A DNA stretch of 64,000 bases from Dactylis glomerata (lineage: Eukaryota; Streptophyta; Magnoliopsida; Poales; Poaceae), in contig QXEO01001867.1 of the NCBI GenBank assembly GCA_007115705.1, forward strand, positions 62,001-126,000, written 5' to 3'. The notes under the pieces are model-generated. The model saw nothing but the letters and a program-made list of their open reading frames with translations, was not told where the DNA came from and ran no database searches. A program made the translations under genes and the position numbers. Numbering within the stretch: the stretch's first letter is position 1; every line of letters starts with the position of its first letter. Positions 48,225-58,012 of the stretch are shown here, piece by piece.

Positions 48225-48254
48225 GCCCGTAGCAACGCACGGGCATTCAACTAG
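48225..48254 (+). other. 3' terminus of the inner Helitron
   Basis: Hairpin GCCCGT (48225-48230) / ACGGGC (48239-48244) with an 8-base loop, then ATTCAA and CTAG. T48255 follows. Textbook Helitron 3' end. Confidence 0.92.
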
Positions 48255-50264
48255 TATATATTTACTAATTGGAGTCACCATAGAAGCCTCCACGTTGATC
48301 CTCACGCAAAAACGATTTTCAGCCATCGGATTGTGTCGCTAACCGTCCATCACCGTAAGATTAGTAGATGTCTTCCTCAACACGCACGCCAAACCTCAAA
48401 AAGAAAAAACTAAAACTCTAAAAGCCTGCCCCAGCACGTCTCCCACCTGGAGCCGCTCTCGCCGGGCTGCCGCTTCATGGCATCCATGGACGCACATCGA
48501 CCCTCCGCTCCTCCGTGTCTTTTGCGTCCCTCCGGTTTACCTATCAACTCCATCCACCATCCTTAAGGTCATATCCGAGGCAGACAATACAGACAAGTAT
48601 CCGGACAACTTGCGAGCTCCCGTCTCATGCGTCATGGGATAGATCTCTGATCAAGATGTATCACCTGCAATATTCCGAGGTCCCGTCTTCAGAGGCTACA
48701 AGGCACCCAGGCCGTGATTGTGCGAGCATGTGAAAGACTAAGTTAATCTTCTGTCGCCAGTGTCGTAGCCAATAATCTCAGATCAAGATGTACCCCTTGC
48801 AGCGGGCTGAGGTCCGGTGCTGTGAGACGACAAGGGATGAGGTGCTGAGCGGGACTTCTTAGTTTGATAAATCGTTTGTGGGATCTTGCAGTTCAGCTGT
48901 TTAAAAAAGTGGTGAATCATCAGCGTCTCGCTGTTGTACAGCTTGCTATGGTCTCCTACGTGCAGTTAACTGAGAATTTCATTGTTAATAATCAATATGA
49001 AGGACTATGGTGCCTACTTCCGATGTACTATTGTGCCTACTCCTGTACAGTCGAATTTTACAGAAGTTGGGTTGTTCATGTATACAGAAAGATGAGCTGA
49101 CAGATTAATTATTGCAGGGCAGCAAACAAAAATTAGCCAAATCTGAAGATTTAAACTGCAGGTATTGTATGATTATGCTATGGCCTACTGTTCTTTCTAT
49201 GATTTATTTGCAGAAAATTAAATGCTTAGCTTCCATAGGGTCCTGTCCTCCATCTCCTCGGGTTTTACAGAGGCTTGAGCTGTACATGTGCTATGTGCTA
49301 ATGTACCTTTATGGTCCTCCCTAAATCATGTTGAAATTAAAGAATTTTTGCAGTTACTCCTTGCAATAAGATTTCAGTTTTGGTGTGTAATTAAGATGTT
49401 TGTTGTGATCTCTGCTTGGAAATAATGGTGAATGGTCAACATACTGAAGCCCCAGTTCAAATTATGTGTTGTGGTTCTCTAAGAACACAAATATGTTGCA
49501 TTCCACTGGAATTTACTATATCTTAACATCTTCGTTCCATGTACTTTTATTGTCAATCACAGAATAATGACAGATGGTATAAAGTATGTTGGACATCTCC
49601 ACTTGGTGCAGAAATCGCAAGTTAGATTTTCCTTACATTACATGTACTTTCAGTAAACACAATGATTTTTGATACTCCATTTGCATCTGTAGTAGTTTGA
49701 TATCTTATTATTTTCTGAAATAGGGATTTTATGTAACTCTACATATGTCGGCATCAAGTTCACATTTGAAGCTTTAGCTGATGAAATTTAACTGCCCTTG
49801 GATGTGCGTTGCTAAAGAACATGTAAGCTATAGTAAAAGGACCCACTGATTTAGGAAACAACTGCAATATGCATTGAATTCACAAATTTTCTGTAATGCG
49901 AAAATAAAAGGTTGAACCATTGTTCGAGAAATCATGCTTTCATAATAATATTAAAAGTTTTATGCCATGTTGTTCCTCTAGGTAGAGACAACATTTAATT
50001 GTATATATTCCTGGAGGATTCGGAGCTGAATTATGATTTGTATCTTATCTATGTAGTCTGTATACATATATTCTGGAATTAGTAATCTCGCTAGGTAAAA
50101 CTGAAATTGTGAATAGATGAAGGCTCAAAAGTTTAGAATTTAATCTGGATCATAATTTTTATCGCATCGTTTATACAAATATTCTGGAGGCAAGGTACAC
50201 CAAAAAATTATTAATATTTATCAAATTTGTGGTGCTATCTCGGATTTGCAGACAAATCACAAGA
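48255..50264. other. Body of the outer Helitron
   Basis: Starts TATATATTTACTAATTGGAG. Holds a moderately GC-rich segment (48430-48860) with two related stretches, GATCAAGATGTATCACCTGCA (near 48650) and GATCAAGATGTACCCCTTGCA (near 48782), then AT-rich DNA. It is possibly a captured gene fragment, but no protein family is recognisable. Confidence 0.45.
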
Positions 50265-50292
50265 CCGTGCGGTGGCACAGGTTGATGGCTAG
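50265..50292 (+). other. 3' terminus of the outer Helitron
   Basis: Hairpin CCGTGC (50265-50270) / GCAC-A-GG (50275-50281, one bulge), then TTGATGG and CTAG. T50293 resumes the copia LTR. Confidence 0.8.
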
Positions 50293-51395
50293 TTGTATTA
50301 ATCGGAAACATTAATACTTGTGTGATTAATAAACCAAAAGGTTCCTAGTAAAGCCTTTCTTTTAAACTAGCTCGTTGGTTAACCGATGATCAAGGTTTCC
50401 TGATCATGAACATTGGTTGTTGTTAATAATGAGGTCATATCATTAGAAGAATGATGTGATGAACATTGACACCCATAGCACGAATAGCAATACGATCAAG
50501 TCATCAAGTTTCATTGCTATATCAAACTCATACGAAATAGTTCTAATCCTCAGACCATGAGATCATGTTAATCGCTGATACCAGAAGAGTACTTTGATGA
50601 TATCAAACGTCACACCATAATAGGGTGATTATAAAGGTTGATTTGGGTATTCTGAAAGTGTTAGTTGAGGCTCATGGATCAAGAGTGGAATCTGTCCGAC
50701 CCGATGATGGGAAGATATTCTCTGGGCCCTTCTCAGTGATATTGCATTGATATCGCTTGCAAGCATGTGACTAGGTCACGGGAATGCATTATCACGGAAC
50801 GAGTAAAGAGACTTATCGGGAACGAGATCGAACTAGGTATGGTTGATACCAAATGATTGGATCTCGGATAAGTAATAATATCGCGAGACAAAAGGAATTA
50901 ACTTATTCGTTATTGGTTCACACGATCACTAGTTTGTCAGCGAGTAAGTGGAGTCGTCATGGATTTCCAGATCCCGCTGATGATTATTGATTGGAGAGGA
51001 GTCTCAATCATGTCCACGTTATTCACGAACCATAGGGTGACACACTTAAGGTTCGCTGACGCGTTTTGAGTGGATTTGGAACTCTAGCTGAATTATTGGA
51101 CAACACAGGGGTTGTTTCAGAAAAGCACCGAAACTGTTTCGGGATACCGAAATGACTCAAGGGGGTAAATGTTAATATTTGTTAATTGATTGAATTAACA
51201 AATATTAAAGAAATAAAAATGTTTTATTAATTCAATAAGTGTGGATTTTAATTAACATGAATGTCATGTAAAATTAAAATGGGGGTTACTCATTTGATGA
51301 GGGGGGTTACCTTTCCATGAAGGAGGGGGGTTACCACCACCATGAAGAGGAAAAAGGGGCAAGGGCTGGCCGCACCCCTCCATGGGCTGCTGCCC
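50293..51395 (+). repeat. 3' LTR of copia F, middle piece
   Basis: TTGTATTAATCGGAAACATT continues the LTR from 26339. Recognisable Angela/BARE-type segments include ACGGAACGAGTAAAGAGACTT (50796 on) and the TCTCGGATAAGTAATA region. It ends with TGCCC, the TSD of element K. Confidence 0.82.
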
Positions 51396-54300
51396 TGTAA
51401 CATCCTGTGTTCTTAATTAAGTGCATTTGCATCATTAAGCATCATGTAAAACTGACTAAGAAAATTTTGCATTTAAATTAAAGTGGAAACCCTAACAAAT
51501 GCCAAGTTCTTCCTCTATTTTGAAATGTCCTTTAAACATTCAAAACTCAAAATCAAATAAGTGGACCTTTTAATACTTGTTAGGAAAGGCCACTGATTAT
51601 TTTCCACTTCTTTAAATAATTTGAAACTTCCAAAAGTTTGCAAAACAACAAAAGGAGTTGAAAAGGGTGCTGTTTTCAAAATTTTCCGAAAAACTCCAAA
51701 TCCTAGGGGGCTATTTGCAAATTTGTCCTTTGTCTTCTTCGTGGAGCAGTGAAGCTGCTTCGTGGACCTTCCCTCATCGCCCGATGCTGCCCAGTGATTC
51801 CTGCCGCCGCCGAGGTCGCCTGGAGAGGATAAGAAGGCCCCTGCCGCCGTGCCTCTCTCTCTCTCCCTCCCCTCTCTCTTCCCTGCACGCGCCCTCTCTC
51901 CTCTATTCCGAACCCTAGCCGCCATGGCCGCCGTGCGACCTCGCCGTTCCACGCCTCCCTAGGCTCCGCCGCCATGCCCTCGAGCTCCGCCGGTTCTTCC
52001 TACTCCTCCCCTCCAAAGGAATCGGCGCCAATCGCCCGGAATCGCCGCCGTCCATCGCGGTTTCTCTGCAGGTACCGAGGTCCGCCGCCACCGAATTCGT
52101 CGCCGGCCGTCCTCCTCTGGCTGAACCGAGCACACCGGCGAACTCCTGGTGAGCTCCCGGTCACCGTGGACCCCTCCCCTGCTCTTCCCCGTGGCCGCCG
52201 CGTCGCCATCGTCGGCGCTTGGCCGGCGTACTGGCCGTCGGGTCAACTGGCCAGGAGCCTATTGACCTGGCCAGCGTGGAGGCTGACGTGGACCCTTGGT
52301 CCACCAGTCAGTGACCGTGGGTCACTATGACCCCGGGTGTAAAAAATTCTGCGCGTGTTTTCAATTTCAGAAAATTGCAGAAATTATCTGAAACTTGCAA
52401 AAATCATAGGAAATTATCGGTTTGTCAGAAAATTGTGTATGACCTATAAAAATGTTCAGTAAAACAAGATCTACATTCTGATATCAAAATCATGCATGCT
52501 TAAACAACTTTCAACCCTGCTTAGTTTAGAAGAACAAAACAACCCTCTTTTGAATATGCGGGGTTTATGTAACTGCAATGTGTTATGCACTCCGACCTGT
52601 TTAATCGATCTCCATGTCTTAGGGTTTATCTTAACATCGTTAATATTGTCATATCATCATCCTTGTTTGCGCATCGATGCCATGTATTGAATGTTATTCC
52701 TTTTTTGGTGTGTTTCTACTTCTCCCGGTAGGATCCGGAGTTGATGTGAGCAACGAGCCGATGTCAAGATCAACAACACCGACGATCAATACCTGTCCAT
52801 CAATGAGCAAGTCAAGAAGAAGAATCATGGATATCTATTTTTTTTGGTTATCAACAACAAGGCAAGCAGCCCCCCCCTCTGAACCTATGTTTCAAAGTAT
52901 TTCAAAACTTACTATTTTGCACCACCCGGTTCAACTGTCTTTTATCAATAGGTAGAGTTATCCTATCTAATGCATGTTCTATTCTTGTCGCCTAAATAAC
53001 CTGATCTACTACTCCTAGCATGACTAGGTTTTGCTTGTGTGCATCGCTAGAGCTTTATATCTGAAATGCTTAGCCATGCTTAGTTGTTTACTCTGGTACA
53101 TATGGTTAATGAATCAGAGCTGTAAATGAATCTAGTATGACAGGATGACGTGGTGTGATGAGAATATGAGTTTAAACATGCTAAAAGGTTTGGATGAGCC
53201 GCCACATGGGATGTGGTTGTTTGACTCATTCTTGCCGCCCTAGGACCCGAGTTCTTGTCTCTTGATCCAAGATGAGCGTACAACCGCACGTGGAGGTATG
53301 GGACTCCTGTCGACTTACTAACTTGCTTAGACTTATCCATGAGCTACCTAGTTCGGGCTTTCCATTCGGCATACGCATCAAAAATGTTTTGAAACGAGAT
53401 GGTGGAAGAGGTGCATACATACAGGATGTGGCCGGGGTGAAGGATGCTTGGTGGCATTGAACTGGATCCCCTGCACACAACGAACGGTTCCGCGTCCGAG
53501 AACGGCCGATCTCGCGATGGTGGACTAGAACCTTTCGGCGTGGCTCATGGAATAGGTCGACGTGAGGTAAAGGTTGTAGGCGACCATCACTCCGCTAAGA
53601 ACCTTCCGGAGGGTCCAGGGGACGGTCGTCACGTGTGGGTAAAGTTGTGCACCCCTGCAGGGTTAAATCTTTTCGAAAAGCCGTGTCCACGGTTATGGAC
53701 GACTTGGAGACATATGCTTGATCATAGAGAACTTTAACCTCATCGTAAAACTTGAAAAGCAAAGTGTGAATAGGATTGCTTTCCTCTGGGGTTTCGAGGA
53801 TGTAATCCTAGTGGATAGGTTCAGCTGATATTGTTTTGGTGGATGTTCCAGTGATCAAAGTTATCGCTTTCCTACCCTTTTTAAATATTCTGAGTAGTCG
53901 AGCTTCTACTCTACTTGTTTTATGCAATTAAAGATTGCTTTACGCAAACAACTCCACAGAAAGCCTTTCTTAACCAAGTTTAGCTAATAGGATACGTAAG
54001 TCTTGCTGAGTACCCTATGTACTCACCCCCCTTTATTGATATTTTTGTTGCAGAGTAAGTTCCACAATGATGACGAGTTCCGTATGAAGATCGACACCGA
54101 CGAGTAGCTTGGGGTTCCCAGACAGCAGCTTGGGGCTGCGGAATGGGTTGTCGCTGTTATGCTTCTGGCCTCTTAGGCCATGTTATCCTTGCTATGTCTA
54201 ATAGCATAACCTCCTTCCGTTGTCTGATGAAATGTTGGTCAGTGACCTCTGTTTGTAATCCTTTGGATCTTTGCTCAGGTAAGAGCTTTACAATTTACCT

Positions 54301-54589
54301 TTGAGTCATAGAGTCACTGTTGTGTACCAACTTTGGTTACCCATCTCGTGCATGATGCGTGTATGGATATAAAGTGCATGAGAGGGGTTTAAGATTCTCG
54401 AGCTCTCTGTTATGCAGTCTTGGTTATGATTAGTTTCACGGCACTTCGAGATGTGTAGAGCCGATGTTTAATTCCGGCCTGCCTGCCGATGGTGTTCCGG
54501 CCTGGGACTGGTAACCCCAGTATCTCTCGTTGCTAGCATGACTAATACACATAACATCTCTATATAGCGAAGATCTCGGGGTCCCCACA
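51396..54589 (+). repeat. 5' LTR of element K
   Basis: 3,194 bp. AT-rich start, GC-rich block 51740-52330 with open frames on both strands that are also present, with stop and amino-acid changes, in the other LTR, then AT-rich DNA, the palindrome cassette and a GAGTAC/GTACTC inverted repeat (54008-54024). The GC-rich frames (e.g. 51974-52330) are proline/arginine-rich low complexity and more likely a transcribed leader than a gene. Confidence 0.92.
53653..53692 (+). other. Triple-palindrome cassette in K 5' LTR
   Basis: CCCTGCAGGG (53653-53662), TTAAAT, CTTTTCGAAAAG (53669-53680), CCGTGTCCACGG (53681-53692). All three are dyads, within 40 bp. Confidence 0.82.
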
Positions 54590-54594
54590 GGTTT

Positions 54595-54609
54595 TGGTAT
54601 CAGAGCAGG
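54595..54609 (+). other. Primer-binding site of element K (initiator tRNA-Met type)
   Basis: TGGTATCAGAGCAGG, five bases after the LTR end, matches the common plant retrotransposon primer site TGGTATCAGAGC complementary to initiator tRNA-Met, with one base missing near its end. Confidence 0.85.
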
Positions 54610-57600
54610 ACTGTTTGTAGGGAACCCTTGCTATTGGTCGTTGTTGAGTCTAGTGTTTATGAAAACTTATCTGAAAGCTAAAAATGAGTTTCAAAATATA
54701 GGTAAGGTTTCGTTTTATTCCTTATCTCCATCGATCTTAGTTCTAAGTTTTCTTATCCTTTCATGTTGATTTGGAAAAGGTTTTTCTATCTCTTCTGATC
54801 ATTCAAAATTTAGGTCCCTCGTGGGCATGACGTGTTTGAACCAGTTGACCTACATAGTAGTCTTCATACTCCCAGCTGAAGCAAGAAGCAATTACAAGAT
54901 TCATTTCCTTCATAATCTCTCTGTTTTGTGGGTTCCACATCGTTATGTTCTAGGCTTCAAGGATTTCTTTCACCTTGTATGCCTCTCTATTTCTTTGGGT
55001 ACTTCAAAAGCTATACCTTGTTCTGGAAGCTACCTCGTGATTACTACACTGTGGCATCCTTTGAGTTGCTCAGCTAGTAGTAATTCCTTTCTCTATCTTT
55101 TAACCTTGGACTTGAACCGAAGGTCCCGGATTGTGCTGGATTTCAGTACATGAAGCTGGCCTTTAACCCAAGATCCATTCTGGTGATCCCTTTTTGTTAA
55201 TGGTAAAACATTAACTCAATATGGTTTTCCTTTTTAGATTGTGGTTGCAATCATAATTGAATTGCGGCAACAAAGGACTTCCCTTCCACTAGCTATGGCA
55301 GATGTTCTCTCATGGAACCAAAAAGGATCACGACAAGAGTCTCTTAGTGAGCCTTCCCTCTATATCCGTGACTCTGCCACACCCTCCCTTTCAGCATTAG
55401 TTTTCATAAGAGTGTTAACTTGTGCATCCACATCTAAGGAATTCCTTCTAAGCATGTTCCTTCTCTTAAGTTGCTTTCTGAGCCTTGTCTGCCAGTTGGC
55501 ACCCAAGATGAAAGTATGCATTAGAGTCGTCTAGTGCATGTTACTCTTGTGGTCTTGTCAAGACATTCCACCCCAAAATGCCAGGAGAAACAATCTCCAG
55601 TACCTCATTCATTTATAGGACCGGGTCAAAGTGTTGTAATCCGCAGAATATAAGCTCTATGCAGCTTCTGCTCTGTTCCACCTTAGAGTATCACACTCTT
55701 TTATACCAAGAGGTTGTGCCAAGTTTTATGGCCTCCTTGATGAAGTGATGCTCTTACACATCTTTGCTCACCCTTTCTCCGAGCTGGTCATGCTTGGAAT
55801 GTTGGGTATGTATATTGTTGTGGCCATCCGAGATTCATAGTAAATCGTATTGCTTTGAAATCCAAGGTCCTTTGCACTTAGCATGATTGGTTAACCAATC
55901 ACTAAGCAAAGTTTCACTATGTTGCCAAGTCCGTAATTCAGGCACATGTCTTTGGTCAAAGAGTTAGGTTTGTGCCAAAACTCTCATGACCATGTCGCTT
56001 TCCTCCTAAATCAAGGTTCCCTCTTGAACTTAGTGACATACTGGTGGTTCGTGATATTCTGGATGTCTTTCTAGAAGTATTGCCATGTTTTCACATGACC
56101 ATGTTGTCCAGTTCATGAGTAAGCTGGTTCTCTGAATCACTCTTTTCTCCAAGAATCTATACTGCATACCCTGGACTAGTTGATTGAGCTTACACAACAA
56201 CTTGGAGAGTTGAAAGGCAAAAGCTTTATCTGACTTTGTTCCTTCTTAAGGGATGTCTAGTTTTCTTTGTGTTAAAGCAAGATAGTATCTTTCCTTGGAT
56301 CTACTATCTTCCCATCTTTGATTTGAGATTGGGCTATCATCAAATCAAACTCAGTCCCAAGGACTATCTTGATGGTGTTCCTACTCATGGTTTTCACTTG
56401 AGTACACTTTATGTCCTTCGGTCTAACCAATATTTTTGCCTTGTTCCTGCAACATATGAGTCCATCTTCTCGGAGCATCGAAATGAGCTTGTTGTTGAGC
56501 CCATCGATGACATCCTTATCTTCTCCATGTTTGAAGACATTCATATTGGACATTTGGCATTAATGTTGGAAACTTGTTAGAACCATCTTTGCGTCATCAC
56601 AAAGTTTGTGTTCTAGATGTTGGAAGTGACTTTCATTCTCTGGTTCACGTGCAATTGTTGAAAGATGTCACCGTGAAATCGAGAAGAATTTTCTTTGTTT
56701 CCTCGGGAATCATTTCGAATTGGTCATGCATGTGCAAAGTATTCTTGAGATGGTAGCTTGTTGCCTCCATCTTCTTGAAAATTTCCTATATGCACACCAA
56801 GCCACTGACTGATTTATTCAAGAAAGATAAAAAGTGTAAGACCTTCACTATCTTCTTTCACGTTCTCCCAACAAGGACTCGGTTGTGTTTCATTGCAATA
56901 ATCTCTTATTGGTGCAATTGTCTTTTGGCAATTGAAATCTTACTTATCTTTTTGGAGCTTGACATTGTAGCCATATCTTGAGAATCTAGCAATGCTATTC
57001 CGATGGCATCCATTGAAACTTTTCCATTCGAATATACTAAGTCTGAAGTTTGATTTCATCTAACCAGAGCTGAATCTAAAGCAGCAATGATGGTTAGTAT
57101 TCCTCAAGGTTTTGCCATAGGTCTCTTTGAAATTCGGCAAGGTTGATGTTGTGGTTGACACAACTAGCCGAAAGGCCTATTGCCATCATCCCTTGATTTC
57201 TCAAAAACAACCACACTCCTTGAGGATTTTTGTGTGACTTATCCTAAAAGTTACCTTATGGTCTCTCTTTTCAATCGTGAAGTCTGATCTTTCACACTTC
57301 AAGTGCTTCACCCTTCCCTTTGTCTATACTTGAATTTCTAATGAAGTAATACAGTGTGTGAATTCGTCAGTCACATGATGGCCCAAGACTTTTAATCGTG
57401 TGTGTTCTTGGAAACACGCCTTTCAACGGTGTACCCCTTCATGGTATAAGAACCAATTCCACCCCATGGCTAATCTTTCACACTTCGTTGGCCCTTGTTT
57501 CACCCTTTCCTTTGGGTTACCCCTTCCTAGAGTTTTACTAAAAATGTTCTATAATAGTTTTTAATAAGGATATAGAGATGTCGTAGAACAAGGTTCTATA

Positions 57601-58012
57601 CATGCTATATCGACACGAGAAACCATGTTTTTAGATAAAAAGAAACTATATTTGAGCTTTCCCTTCCTACCACCATAGTGCACATCCAACGCTCTCTCTT
57701 TCTGTAGTTTACGAGTACAACTCGAATGTACTCACGACTTGGCGTATCAAATTTGAAACTTTCCCATCCCTTCTCACACTTTCAAGTGTTTCATGTTTGT
57801 TAGCTCAAGAGATGTTTACGAACACTCATTCCATGAGTTGACCATGAGATACTCAATATTTGTGAAGATCCATCTTTCCAGAGTTGTTCCCTCTTTCCTT
57901 CAAGAAAGAATATCATCGTGAGCTTTTGAAGATCCTCGAAGACCGTTGTAACCCCTTCCCTCTTTTCTTACCTAGGAATCTTGGGTCGAGATTCTTGTAA
58001 GGTGGGTAGAGC
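54610..58012 (+). pseudogene. Decayed gypsy internal region of element K
   Basis: No frame longer than about 115 codons. One trace of RT survives at 56305-56560: FDLRLGYHQIKLSPKD, then EPIDDILIFSMFEDIHIGHL, matching the gypsy RT pattern (DLxSGYHQI, DDILIYS) but with the intervening PFGLxNAP block ruined. A possible RNase H/linker trace MADVLSW lies near 55290. Gag and integrase are not recognisable. The polypurine-type tract CGAGATTCTTGTAAGGTGGG lies at about 57987-58006 directly before the 3' LTR. Confidence 0.75.

Larger units (their letters stand above)
26350..48254 (+). mobile_element. Autonomous-type Helitron, 21.9 kb, with captured genes
   Basis: The 5' end TCTCTACTAATAATATTGC follows A26349. 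The 3' end is a hairpin GCCCGT...ACGGGC (48225-48244), ten bases, ending in CTAG (48251-48254) before T48255. These are standard Helitron hallmarks: TC start, CTRR end, 3' hairpin, A/T target, no TSD. It carries Rep-PIF1 helicase, an uncharacterised spliced gene, a Ulp1-type protease gene, USP and ABC1K-type gene pieces, and one Stowaway MITE. Rep-Hel has nonsense codons, so present autonomy is doubtful. Confidence 0.85.
26340..50292 (+). mobile_element. Outer Helitron (about 2 kb after removal of the inner one), inserted at A/T in the copia LTR
   Basis: The left end TCTTATCTTA starts right after A26339. The right end is CTAG at 50289-50292, before T50293. A hairpin CCGTGC...GCACAGG (50265-50281) ends 11 bases before the terminus, as usual for Helitrons. 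Removing this interval restores the copia LTR exactly. The interval contains a second complete set of Helitron ends (26350 and 48254), so the outer element is read as 26340-26349 plus 48255-50292. Alternative: one Helitron that read past its first 3' end. It codes for no transposase of its own. Confidence 0.75.

Noticed and set aside
26340..50292. One 24 kb Helitron with an internal false 3' end
   Set aside because: Not excluded, but less likely. Base A26349 with TC at 26350 and hairpin-CTAG-T at 48254 form a second full set of ends, and the joined outer ends read naturally.
51658..52330. Proline/arginine-rich frames in K LTRs (repeated at 58275-58945)
   Set aside because: They occur in both LTRs as part of the repeat and differ by amino-acid changes without sign of codon constraint. 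A transcribed leader is more likely than a gene.
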